Below, piece after piece: positions 56,564 through 64,000 of a DNA stretch of 64,000 bases. Each line of letters begins with the position of its first letter. Position 1 is the stretch's first letter. This DNA is from Sphingobium sp. MI1205 (GTDB lineage: Bacteria; Pseudomonadota; Alphaproteobacteria; Sphingomonadales; Sphingomonadaceae): assembly GCF_001563285.1 (NCBI RefSeq), contig NZ_CP005189.1:248001-312000 (forward strand). The letters are read 5' to 3'. A program made the translations under genes and the position numbers. The notes beneath the pieces were generated by a model that was not told the origin of the DNA, made no database searches, and was given only the letters and a program-made list of their open reading frames with translations.

Positions 56564-57335
56564 TATGCAGCGACCCACCCCATGCGCCATAACCCGATGA
56601 GAAGCCTTCCAGCGCCAAGCTATGCCCAAGATGATCGTGGGCAAAACGCTGCAGTTCGGCGACCAGCGTCTCGCGCGTATATCGCAATGTGAGAATTGGC
56701 TGCCGCGCCAGTTGCGCGGCGAGTTCACGAGCGCGGGGCAGCAGGCCATCACGCCCCACTACTTCGGCGACGACGCCGGCAGCGAGAGCCTCCGCCGCCG
56801 AGATCTCCTTCCCCGTCAGCAGGTAATAGCGCCCTCGGTTCATCCCGAACCCCATCAGGAACGCGATTTGCACGCCATCGCCGGGGACGATGCCATATTC
56901 AAAATGAGGATCGCGGAAACTGGCCTGCGGCGTGCACAGCACGATGTCGGACAGCAGTGCCAGTTCGCTGTGCGAATGCGCCCTCCCGTGAACCGCCGCG
57001 ATGACTGGAACCCGCACATTGAGCAGGTTGTGAATCAGGTCTTTGCCTTCGGCATATATGTGATCCAAACCGACCGGCGGCACCGACCCGTCGAAATGGA
57101 AGCTTTCTGGATTGGGGCCGGGACAGAAATCCTCGCCAGCCCCCGTTAAAATCACGACTTTGGTTTCCGGATCTCGCCCCACGTACAGCAAGGCGTCGAC
57201 CAGCTCTTCGTGGATCGCATCGTTCCACAGCAAGGTATCGCCTTTGTCATGCAGGACCATCTCTACCACGCCTTGATCACGTGAGATGGCGACGTACCGA
57301 AACCGGTCCTTGTACTCATCGAATGCTAGCGCCAT
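56556..57335 (-). CDS. 6-oxocamphor hydrolase-like crotonase (beta-diketone hydrolase)
   Basis: A 259-residue crotonase-fold protein with SELALLSDIVLC and HFEYGIVPGDGVQIAFL. It resembles Rhodococcus 6-oxocamphor hydrolase (CamK) more than enoyl-CoA hydratases: the usual CoA-site Glu pair is not evident. The five residues described for that enzyme (His45, His122, His145, Asp154, Glu244) have counterparts at His42, His122, His144, Asp153 and Glu243. The expected reaction is retro-Claisen C-C cleavage of a cyclic beta-diketone. First gene of the hydrolase-SDR-BVMO run; an AraC-like motif lies 67 bp upstream. Confidence 0.75.
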   Translation of the reverse strand: MALAFDEYKDRFRYVAISRDQGVVEMVLHDKGDTLLWNDAIHEELVDALLYVGRDPETKVVILTGAGEDFCPGPNPESFHFDGSVPPVGLDHIYAEGKDLIHNLLNVRVPVIAAVHGRAHSHSELALLSDIVLCTPQASFRDPHFEYGIVPGDGVQIAFLMGFGMNRGRYYLLTGKEISAAEALAAGVVAEVVGRDGLLPRARELAAQLARQPILTLRYTRETLVAELQRFAHDHLGHSLALEGFSSGYGAWGGSLHND

Positions 57336-57402
57336 CGCGCGTTCTCTCCTCTACTTCGACTTCGCTACTAGCACGCCATCGTCGTGTAAAAGCCGTCTTA
57401 AT

Positions 57403-57415
57403 GGCAAAGCGCGCC
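57403..57415. promoter_or_regulatory. GGCAAAGCGCGCC, AraC-motif-like site
   Basis: It matches the 27260 repeat at 11 of 13 positions, with both differences in the centre; the flanking TGGCAAA..GCGCCA arms are intact. It lies 67 bp before the oxocamphor-hydrolase-like start codon, a usual activator distance. Confidence 0.6.
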
Positions 57416-57438
57416 ATTCGCCCGACCCGGAGGCGTTT

Positions 57439-58254
57439 TCAGTCGTGCTCGACATAGCGGCGCGGGGTCTCGCCTTTCGGGTCGGGTACGAAGCGAGTGC
57501 CGCATAGACCACCGTCCACGGCCAGGCATTGCGCAGAGACATACCGCGATTCCTCGCTGGCGAGATAGGTTGCTGCGGCAGCGATGTCTTCCACCGCCCC
57601 GTTCCCTGGCACCGGCTTGTTGATAAGGACGATCTGCTTCAACGCACTCTCGTCACCCCAGGTCGACAGGATGTCGCTATTCAGCGGCGTTTCTATCGTT
57701 CCGGGTGCGATCGTGTTGGCGGTCACTCCGCGCGGGCCATAATCGACCGAAATGGATCTGGTCAGCGCTTCAAGCCCCGCCTTTGTCGCCGCATAGGCCG
57801 TGTCCTGCCGCATGCCGATCTGCGCGTTCATTGATGAAATGTTGATGACCCGGCCATAACCCGCATCGGCCATTTGCGGCACGATGCTGCGGGACAGGCG
57901 GAACGGCGCGGTCAGGTTGATGGCTATCGTTCGATCCCACTGCTCATCACTGAAATCCTCGATCTGTCCACCGATCCCCACCCCGGCATTGTTGACGAGG
58001 ATGTCGATTTTGCCGAACGCCTCGTTGGCGGCAGCACGAACCCGTTCCGGAGCAGCACGATCGGTCAGATCGATCGCCAGCATCGCACAATGCTCGGCCG
58101 ACATGTCTTCAAGGGCGGCCTCCAGGTCGTCGGCGCGGATATCCACCAGCAACACTCGCGCGCCCTCTTCGGCGAAGCGGGCGGCGATGCCTTTGCCAAT
58201 CCCGCGCGCGCTGCCCGTCACAACCGCCACGCGGCCGTCCAATCTCCCAGTCAT
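57439..58254 (-). CDS. SDR-family oxidoreductase
   Basis: A 271-residue SDR with TGSARGIG (13-20), NNAG (88-91), Ser140/141, Tyr154 and Lys158. VDIR after strand 2 favours NAD(H). The C-terminus is extended by about 15 charged residues after VDGGLCG. ATG 58252-58254 has AAGGA 7 bp upstream; the alternative at 58272 has none. It lies upstream of the hydrolase-SDR-BVMO run on the same strand, 103 bp apart with the AraC-like motif in between, so it may be separately transcribed. Confidence 0.9.
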   Translation of the reverse strand: MTGRLDGRVAVVTGSARGIGKGIAARFAEEGARVLLVDIRADDLEAALEDMSAEHCAMLAIDLTDRAAPERVRAAANEAFGKIDILVNNAGVGIGGQIEDFSDEQWDRTIAINLTAPFRLSRSIVPQMADAGYGRVINISSMNAQIGMRQDTAYAATKAGLEALTRSISVDYGPRGVTANTIAPGTIETPLNSDILSTWGDESALKQIVLINKPVPGNGAVEDIAAAATYLASEESRYVSAQCLAVDGGLCGTRFVPDPKGETPRRYVEHD

Positions 58255-58420
58255 CCTCTCATCCTTCCACATTCATTGCTTTTAGCGCCGACGTCCCACC
58301 GCGGTTTAGGCGAATTGGTGGGCACGCAAATCCTACCGAAACAGCGGCTTTACGCCCGTGCGCGAAGCCGCCAAGGCTTTTTCGATACAATAGGCCACCA
58401 GGGTGGTTCTGCCGACGATT

Positions 58421-58438
58421 TTATACCAGCGGGTATAA
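58421..58438. promoter_or_regulatory. Palindrome TTATACC-n4-GGTATAA
   Basis: A perfect 7-4-7 inverted repeat in the divergent region between the SDR (167 bp to its start) and the cyclase gene. It suits a dimeric repressor; the regulator is unknown. Confidence 0.45.
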
Positions 58439-58471
58439 CCGGGCGTGAATGGAAGGCAAAACTGTTGGGAG

Positions 58472-58484
58472 GGCAGATTGCGCC
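58472..58484. promoter_or_regulatory. GGCAGATTGCGCC, weak AraC-motif-like site
   Basis: It matches the 27260 repeat at 11 of 13 positions and the 53601 site at 12 of 13. It is 264 bp before the cyclase start and 217 bp before the SDR start, so function is uncertain. Confidence 0.35.
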
Positions 58485-58748
58485 AGGACACCCAAACCGA
58501 CGCGCCTCTGCCCGCGTCTGTTGAACCATTTTTATGTCATCCGCCTTGAATGCAGGCTGTTCGCAGCGCATAGCTCACTAAGGGTCGGGATAGGATGCCA
58601 GCGGGGCTACGCAAGCACGCGGAATGAAGACCCTTTCGTTTCTCATCGCAGACGCGAAAGACGCGCTTTATCCACGCGACCGGAAACAAGATGCCGGATT
58701 GACACCACGAGAATGTCACCAGGAAAGTTTGGCTGAGGAGTTGAATGG

Positions 58749-59693
58749 ATGGAAGACTTCAGAACGATTGGAGCAAGGTTCAGCAATTGGGGGCGCTGGG
58801 GCGAGGAGGACCGGATCGGGACGCTTAACCACATCGCGCCGGAACATCTCGTTGCGGCGGCTGCACTCATTCGCCACGGTAGGATTTTCGACCTTGCACT
58901 GCCGCTCGACCGGAACGGCCCGCAAATGGGCCTGGGGGGGCGGACCAATCCCGTACATCTTCTCAATTGCTCGCCATCGGATACGGAGAGTTTCAACGAA
59001 CATCTGATCGGTCCCAAGGGCATGATCAATGTCGATGACTTCATCATGATGCCGCTGCAATGCGCCACTCAGTGGGACGGGTTGGCCCATGTCGGCTACG
59101 ACAACCTGTTCTACAACAACGTACCTGAGAAAACGATCACCACCAATGCCGGATCGACACGCCTGTCCATCCACCAGACCATCGCCAAGGGCATCGCAGG
59201 CAGAGGCGTGTTGCTCGATATCGCCGCACTGAAAGGAGTGGATCGTCTCGACCCCGGTTATGTGATCACGCCCGAAGACATGGAGGCGGCCGAAAGGCGA
59301 CAGAAGGTCACGGCAGGCCCAGGCGACATCCTGCTCTTCCGCACCGGCTATCTGCGCCACTTTACCGTGGATCGGGCACCCGGCGCCTATTGGAACGGCG
59401 AACCCGGTATCGATTTGAGCTGCGTCGAATGGCTGCACAATCGACAGATCGCGGCGCTGGCTTCCGACAACTGGGGGATAGAGGTGGTACCCCCGAACCC
59501 CGAACGGCTCATCATGCAGGTTCACTGCGTCCTGATACGCGACATGGGCATGACGCTCGGTGAAATGTTCGATCTTGATGCGCTAGCCGCGGATTGCGAG
59601 AGTGACCGAGTGTGGGAATTCTTCTTCATTGCCCCGCCGCTTAAGGTCAGCAACGGAGTCGGCAGCCCGATCACGCCGATCGCGATCAAATAG
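58749..59693 (+). CDS. Cyclase-family (kynurenine formamidase-like) hydrolase
   Basis: A 314-residue protein of the metal-dependent cyclase/KynB superfamily. FDLALPLDRNGPQ is the first conserved block. QCATQWDGLAHVGY corresponds to the metal motif HxGTHxDxPxH, here QWDxLxH (Gln108, Asp110, His114). GPGDILLFRTGYL and LASDNWGIEVVP are later conserved blocks. Members hydrolyse amides, lactones or cyclic diones; lactone opening after a BVMO step would fit. GAGGAG precedes the ATG at 58749. Confidence 0.85.
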   Translation: MEDFRTIGARFSNWGRWGEEDRIGTLNHIAPEHLVAAAALIRHGRIFDLALPLDRNGPQMGLGGRTNPVHLLNCSPSDTESFNEHLIGPKGMINVDDFIMMPLQCATQWDGLAHVGYDNLFYNNVPEKTITTNAGSTRLSIHQTIAKGIAGRGVLLDIAALKGVDRLDPGYVITPEDMEAAERRQKVTAGPGDILLFRTGYLRHFTVDRAPGAYWNGEPGIDLSCVEWLHNRQIAALASDNWGIEVVPPNPERLIMQVHCVLIRDMGMTLGEMFDLDALAADCESDRVWEFFFIAPPLKVSNGVGSPITPIAIK

Positions 59694-59764
59694 GCGTAGG
59701 CTACCGCGTCACTGATTGAACGGGCGCGGGCGCGATTCCCTGATCTCGTCCGCTCCCGGAACGA

Positions 59765-60532
59765 TCAGCTGATTAGAAAGCCGCCGTCTACAGCCAAGAT
59801 TTGACCAGTCACATAACGAGATGCATCGCTGGCGAAATAAAGCGCCGCAGCGGCAATGTCCTCGGGCTTGCCGAGTTGTCCGCCGCACAGAGGAACTCGA
59901 CCCGGTTCTGCGAAAGGACCGCGGATCGGCCGATCAGGATTCGTCGCCACTGCGGTCTCGGTGTCGATACCGCCGGGCATAATGGCATTAACACGAATGC
60001 CATATTGGGCATATTCAAGGCCGACCAGTGACGTCAGCCCATTTACGCCGGCCTTGGTGACGCCGTAGGAGATGGCGTCGTGAATGCAGACCCGCGACGC
60101 GCCGATGGACGAAATATTGACGATCGCCCCTCCCTTCGGCTTCATCTGCTTCACCGCTTCGCGCGTGCACAGGAGCACGCCGCGCAGATTGACATCCCAC
60201 ATCCGGTCCAGAAATTCCGTGTCCACGGTTTCCAGCGGAGCGCGTGGATATATACCCGCGCAATTGACCAGCACATCAAGACCGCCGCCTTGTGCCACGA
60301 TGGCAAAGGCGCGCTCGATCGAGGCCGGATCACCTTGATCGAGGAACAGCGCAGACGTGCGCTCGTCCGTGACGCGAGACCTGGCAAGCTCCTCATCGAT
60401 ATCGGCGATGATGACGGTCGCGCCATAGGCCTTGAAGAGATCGACGATCGCCAGTCCGATACCGCGCGCGCCGCCGGTGACGACGGCCCTACGGCCATGC
60501 AGGCCAAAGGGCCAGGCTTGCTCCTTAGCGAT
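59765..60532 (-). CDS. SDR-family oxidoreductase with ATC at the expected start
   Basis: A continuous frame of 255 codons encodes a full SDR: TGGARGIG (19-26), IIADID, NCAG, Ser in NISSIGA, Tyr in SYGVTK and VDGGF at the end. No ATG, GTG or TTG lies before the Rossmann fold. A strong GGGAGGAG box sits 6 bp before ATC (60530-60532), which occupies the start position. The first conventional start (GTG at 60298) would delete the cofactor domain. Either rare AUC initiation, a mutated start or a base error. It follows the TBDR on the same strand. Confidence 0.75.
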   Translation of the reverse strand: MAKEQAWPFGLHGRRAVVTGGARGIGLAIVDLFKAYGATVIIADIDEELARSRVTDERTSALFLDQGDPASIERAFAIVAQGGGLDVLVNCAGIYPRAPLETVDTEFLDRMWDVNLRGVLLCTREAVKQMKPKGGAIVNISSIGASRVCIHDAISYGVTKAGVNGLTSLVGLEYAQYGIRVNAIMPGGIDTETAVATNPDRPIRGPFAEPGRVPLCGGQLGKPEDIAAAALYFASDASRYVTGQILAVDGGFLIS

Positions 60533-60576
60533 AGCTTGTCTCCTCCCGATTCTTCAAACTGCGGGCAAGGAAAGCC

Positions 60577-60608
60577 GGCGGATCCGGGCGATCAAGCCCG
60601 CATCCGCC
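60577..60608 (-). terminator. Hairpin downstream of TBDR
   Basis: GGCGGATCCGGGC and GCCCGCATCCGCC pair over 12 of 13 bases with a 6-base loop. It lies 14 bp beyond the TBDR stop and is followed on the minus strand by GGCTTTCCTT. It may attenuate transcription into the SDR. Confidence 0.6.
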
Positions 60609-60621
60609 GCCATCCTACCTG

Positions 60622-62868
60622 TCAGAAACGCACGCCGAGCCCGACACCGTAAGTCCGAGGCATTCCCGGTGCATACTGCGATCCGAAATCGTCGGTCGCC
60701 GCGTAGAGCTTGTATTTCGCGTCAGTCAGGTTCTTGACGTACGCCTTCATGTAGACTCTGTCGCCCGGCAAGGTAACCTTCAATTGACCGTTGACTTGCT
60801 CGTAAGCGTCCTGCCTGTCGCGACGGGCGGTGCCGCCGGCGCCTGCAGTGAAGTCGAACGACGTTGAATAGTTGGCGTTGATATTGGCCTGCATGGCCCA
60901 GCCATTGTCGAATTCATGATTGTAGTTGAGGCTGACGAAACCTGTAAACTCCGGTGCGCGCGGCACAGTATGGCCGCTCAGGTCTTGGGTGATAGGCACA
61001 TAATACCCATTCGGCCCCGGCGTGAAGACTGCCGCGTTCTGATAATCGGTGAACTCGTTGTGCAAATATGATGCACCAGCGGAGATCTGAAACGCGCGAC
61101 CGGCATTGTAGGTTACTTCCAACTCGCCCCCGTAGAGTTCGGCCTTGGCCGCATTCTGGGCCGAAATGCCCCCGCCGGCGGGATTGTTGAACTGGACGAT
61201 CATGTTTTCGAACGTGCCATAAAAGACTGTCAGTGCGGTCTTCAGTCGCCCGTCAAGGAAACTGTTCTTCGCGCCCGCTTCGAAGTTCTTCAACCGTTCC
61301 GGTTCGAGTGCGGGAACCGGTGCGAAGGATGGCGATGTAAAGAAGCCGCTGCGGACGCCTTCGGCATAGGAAAAATAGTAATAATTATTGCCGGTTTCAT
61401 AGGAAATGACCGCCCGCGGCGTGACGTAACTATAAGTCCGTTTGCTGTGATACTCGGTCAGGCCGCCCGCAAGCAAAGCGCCCTGCGCATCGTTATAGTT
61501 GTCCTGCCTTTTTTTGTCGCTGGACCAACGAAGGCCAGCCGTAAGGCGTAGCTCGGGTGTGATATCGAAGGTTGCGTCGCCATACAATGAAATGGAATCG
61601 ACCGGTGCCTTAAGCCTCGCGCTGGGCATCGAGCCCGCGACGCCGAGGAAGCCGTCCCAGTACCCGCCGGCAAACCGCGTAACCTGCGTTTGCCGCTCCC
61701 GCTGGTAATAGACGCCGGCAAGAACGTTCAGGGGGCCGTCGAACTTTGTCTGGACATACAGGTCCTGGTTGAAGGTCGGTCCGGTCTGGGCGACATAGGA
61801 ATAGAACATCGGCGCGGTCGACAGGTCGTTGTCCGACCACGGGAATACGCTGGTCCGCCTATAGCTGGTGACGCTCGTCACATCGAAATTATCGGTTTGA
61901 TATTGGGCATTCAGCGCAATGTTCGTAATCTTGGTGTTGAGGATGTAATCTCTCTCCCCCCCTGGCAGCGGGCTGTTCCTGTCATTGGTGCTGACCTCGT
62001 AATAGCCCGTTCCCTGATTGCTCAGCCCATAGAACACGCAGGCGAGGCAGGGTGCGTCTTCGACCCTGTGCAGGGCATAGCCATTTTCGCCGACGCTCGA
62101 ATGCTCGACCGTGAGCACCATATCCAGCCGGTCATTGGGTTCCCAGCGCAGCTTGCCACGAATATATTTGGCATCGCTACCACCCATATCTCCGCCGTCG
62201 CCCAAGTTCTTGATCCAGTTGTTCCTGCCCCACACCGCACCGGCGATGCGCAGGGCCAGCGTGTCGCTGAGCGGCGTGTTGACGACACCTTCGACCCGGT
62301 ACGATCCAAGGTTCCCGCCAGTGCCCTCAACGTAGCCTTCCGTATCGTGGGTGGGCTTGTTCGTCTCGATCACCACGGCGCCGCCGGTCGCGTTGCGACC
62401 GTACAGAACGCTCTGCGGACCACGCAGGACCTGAACTGACGACACGTCAAAGACGCCAACGTCGGCACCGAACTGCCGCTGGATATAGCTTCCGTCGATG
62501 TAAGTGGCCACGGCGCTCTCGGCACCTGCCAGCGAGAAGCTGGAACCCACGCCGCGGATGAAGATCTGGGCGCTTCCCTGGGCCGTATTGTAAACGACAC
62601 TCGGCGTGCGCACCGTAATCTGGCTGACGTTTTCGACCTGCAGGTTCCTGAGCTCTTCGCCAGTGACGACCGAGACCGAAACGGGCGCCTTTTCAAGGGC
62701 TTGACCGCTCTTGAGCGCCGTGACGACAATCTCGTCAATGGCTCCTGCGGCGGCATCTTCGGAAGTCTGCGCATGAGCCGCTGACGAAACGCTCATTGCA
62801 AGAATGCTTGAAAAAAGGCTCAGGGACGCCGCCCTGGTTGCCTTGGTGACTCCAAGGGCTTTGATCAT
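60622..62868 (-). CDS. TonB-dependent outer-membrane receptor
   Basis: A 748-residue receptor: signal peptide ending AAHAQ (about 34), TonB-box-like DEIVVTALKSG, and plug motifs FIRGVGSSFSLAG, VQVLRGPQSVLYGRNATGGA and VVIETNKP. The barrel includes YFSYAEGVRSGF and ends GLGVRF. GGGAGG precedes the ATG. A GGCAAAACGCGCC site lies 92 bp upstream, tying it to the AraC gene at 27383. It is followed by the ATC-start SDR. Likely importer for the same compound class as the receptor at 22226. Confidence 0.95.
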   Translation of the reverse strand: MIKALGVTKATRAASLSLFSSILAMSVSSAAHAQTSEDAAAGAIDEIVVTALKSGQALEKAPVSVSVVTGEELRNLQVENVSQITVRTPSVVYNTAQGSAQIFIRGVGSSFSLAGAESAVATYIDGSYIQRQFGADVGVFDVSSVQVLRGPQSVLYGRNATGGAVVIETNKPTHDTEGYVEGTGGNLGSYRVEGVVNTPLSDTLALRIAGAVWGRNNWIKNLGDGGDMGGSDAKYIRGKLRWEPNDRLDMVLTVEHSSVGENGYALHRVEDAPCLACVFYGLSNQGTGYYEVSTNDRNSPLPGGERDYILNTKITNIALNAQYQTDNFDVTSVTSYRRTSVFPWSDNDLSTAPMFYSYVAQTGPTFNQDLYVQTKFDGPLNVLAGVYYQRERQTQVTRFAGGYWDGFLGVAGSMPSARLKAPVDSISLYGDATFDITPELRLTAGLRWSSDKKRQDNYNDAQGALLAGGLTEYHSKRTYSYVTPRAVISYETGNNYYYFSYAEGVRSGFFTSPSFAPVPALEPERLKNFEAGAKNSFLDGRLKTALTVFYGTFENMIVQFNNPAGGGISAQNAAKAELYGGELEVTYNAGRAFQISAGASYLHNEFTDYQNAAVFTPGPNGYYVPITQDLSGHTVPRAPEFTGFVSLNYNHEFDNGWAMQANINANYSTSFDFTAGAGGTARRDRQDAYEQVNGQLKVTLPGDRVYMKAYVKNLTDAKYKLYAATDDFGSQYAPGMPRTYGVGLGVRF

Positions 62869-62959
62869 GGTAATCCTCCCACATTTTTATAGATTGAAGA
62901 TAGACTCTTCGCGGCAACCTTGGCCCAATGGCATACCGGTCCGCAAGGTGCAGACACAT

Positions 62960-62972
62960 GGCAAAACGCGCC
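62960..62972. promoter_or_regulatory. GGCAAAACGCGCC, AraC-motif-like site
   Basis: It matches the 27260 repeat at 12 of 13 positions, within TGGCAAAACGCGCCA, 92 bp before the TBDR start. That distance is nearly the same as the 94 bp at the SnoaL-P450 operon. The surrounding 62869-63178 holds no gene. Confidence 0.65.
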
Positions 62973-63178
62973 ACTTGTGGAGCGCGCGCCGTCACGAGAC
63001 CTCGCGCCCTGCGCGCCGCCTCTGCATTGCGGCGCGAGCGCTTTAGGAACCGGTGGCCAGTTCAGGGAGGCCTGAGATATCCAACAGCACCAAGTCAGCC
63101 CGTTGGACACCTCGAAAAACCGGTGGTGTTTGACGGCTTGCGGTGATTCACTGCCGGTGCGCGACAGCGGAGGCAGGG

Positions 63179-63392
63179 ATGGTAGGACAGCCTGGGTTTT
63201 TCGATCTTGCGGACCGATATGAGGCGCTGATCGCTGCTGGCGATCCGCTGGAGCGGCCAGCGGCCGTGGTGGATTTCGAAGTTTTTCGCGGACAGGGGCT
63301 ATCTCGCCATGGGAGGGCAGATCATCGACGCGACAGTCGTGCCCCCGCCCAAACAGCGGAATACAGAAGAAGAAGAAGAAAGGGCGATCAAG
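63179..63392 (+). pseudogene. IS5-family transposase remnant
   Basis: From ATG 63179 the frame reads MVGQPGFFDLADRYEALIAA, then VVDFEVFR, the N-terminus of IS5-type transposases. It jumps by deletion and frameshift at about 63290 to DRGYLAMGGQIIDATVVPPP and KQRNTEEEEERAIKE, a block next to the first catalytic Asp region. The rest of the DDE domain is missing. A tail frame to 63568 is unrelated and unnamed. Confidence 0.8.
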
Positions 63393-63605
63393 GAACCGCT
63401 GCCATCCAGTCGATGCTCGTTCTCGACTTCATGAGCGGAACTTGCGAACCCGACGAATCCGCAGGTGAAATGGTGCGAGGCACCACGGCACGATTGATGA
63501 ACGCGGTGACGAGCACGCATCGTGAGGCTATGGAGACTTGGCTGGCCGCTTTGGAATATTCGACGTGATCGGTGAGGCCCGATCGTAGCAATATCCGTCC
63601 TGAAG

Positions 63606-64000
63606 TTACCTGTCGCATAGCCCCGCCTCTATAGCCTGAATGTGAAGCGCGGTCAGTCGCAGATAAAATCTGCTCATCGCAATCCCGAACGAATGAGCCA
63701 GCCACAGGCCTTTCTGCGGTCCTTTTTGCCAAACCCCGCTAAATTCTCGATCTTCGCCAACCTTCATGATCGGATTGAGTTTCGACGCGATATCCTGACC
63801 AAGCAATGCTTCCAACTGGCCTATAGGCGGCGTATATCCTGTCGCCCACACGATCAGATCGGCGTCGAGCCGCTCGCCGTCGGTCAGCTGGACACCCTTT
63901 TCGGTGTAGCGGTCGACCGAAACACCGCTCCGCACGCCAATACGACCTTCGATTATGAGCTCCGAAGCGCCGACATTATAATAATATCCGTGCTTGTTGT
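63606..64000 (-). CDS. Flavin-containing monooxygenase, C-terminal part (runs off the window)
   Basis: 131 codons are visible, and the gene continues beyond 64000. GYYYNVGASELIIEGRIGV leads into LDADLIVWATGYTPP, the conserved ATGY block of flavin monooxygenases/BVMOs. QKGPQKGLWLAHSFGIAMSR near the C-terminus is typical of the FMO-like group acting on ketones or acetone. It is a different subfamily from the BVMO at 53631. The stop is TAA at 63606-63608. Confidence 0.85.
   Translation of the reverse strand, partial: NKHGYYYNVGASELIIEGRIGVRSGVSVDRYTEKGVQLTDGERLDADLIVWATGYTPPIGQLEALLGQDIASKLNPIMKVGEDREFSGVWQKGPQKGLWLAHSFGIAMSRFYLRLTALHIQAIEAGLCDR

Larger units (their letters stand above)
58255..58748. 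other. 494-bp divergent promoter region with operator-like sites
   Basis: It contains a perfect TTATACC-n4-GGTATAA palindrome (58421-58438) and an AraC-motif-like GGCAGATTGCGCC (58472-58484). No gene was found. Confidence 0.5.

Noticed and set aside
63393..63568. A small gene after the IS5 remnant
   Set aside because: The frame is a continuation with no start signal or recognisable domain.
1..64000. CRISPR array, prophage, conjugation or replication genes
   Set aside because: No spaced repeat series of CRISPR type and no phage, conjugation or replication proteins were seen; the 27260 triple repeat is too short and promoter-located.

Overview
The window reads as a catabolic island from a high-GC alphaproteobacterium, most likely a sphingomonad. 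Four intact TonB-dependent receptors (TBDRs) carry the IVVTA-type N-terminus common in that group. They sit among short-chain dehydrogenases (SDRs), cytochromes P450, Rieske oxygenases, Baeyer-Villiger-type flavoproteins, SnoaL-like small proteins and VOC (glyoxalase-fold) proteins. No tRNA, rRNA, CRISPR array, housekeeping gene or replication gene was seen. The assignment rests on protein character, not on a database match.

Layout. 1-7.8 kb: GST, SDR, P450, SDR plus SnoaL, a large protein of unknown function, a TBDR fossil and an epoxide hydrolase. 8-20 kb: TetR regulator, Gfo/Idh/MocA oxidoreductase, SDR, TBDR, then a second TetR divergent from a TBDR, an APH-type kinase and a luciferase-like oxidoreductase. 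20.6-28.4 kb: amidohydrolase, a broken ketosteroid-dehydrogenase-like gene, then the SnoaL-P450-SDR-TBDR operon divergent from an AraC regulator. 28.4-47.2 kb: truncated BVMO, Rieske alpha subunit, SDR, cupin, and two molybdopterin oxidoreductases flanking a GMC/VOC/SnoaL/VOC/LLM/SnoaL set, then SDR, VOC, EthD protein and TetR. 47.5-52.2 kb: Rieske fossil, SnoaL plus Rieske pair, FAD dehydrogenase, IS21 remnant. 52.2-64 kb: APH-type kinase, BVMO, SDR, a 6-oxocamphor-hydrolase-like crotonase, SDR, cyclase-family hydrolase, SDR, TBDR, IS5-type remnant, and a flavin monooxygenase running off the end.

Two themes stand out. First, a 13-bp sequence close to GGCAAAATGCGCC occurs three times at 21-22 bp spacing between the AraC gene and the SnoaL-P450-SDR-TBDR operon. 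Single copies lie 67-92 bp upstream of the 6-oxocamphor-hydrolase-like gene and of the last TBDR, with weaker candidates before the second kinase and the cyclase. This suggests one AraC regulon: two receptors import a hydrophobic cyclic compound, P450 and SDRs oxidise it, and BVMO plus a retro-Claisen hydrolase open the rings.

Second, the island is full of wreckage: three or more TBDR fossils, a BVMO lacking its N-terminal half, a TBDR/BVMO chimera, a Rieske fragment, a flavoprotein stub and two transposase remnants. It looks assembled by repeated insertion and deletion and then pruned. No ferredoxin or ferredoxin reductase for the P450s and Rieske proteins is present, so those partners must be encoded elsewhere.
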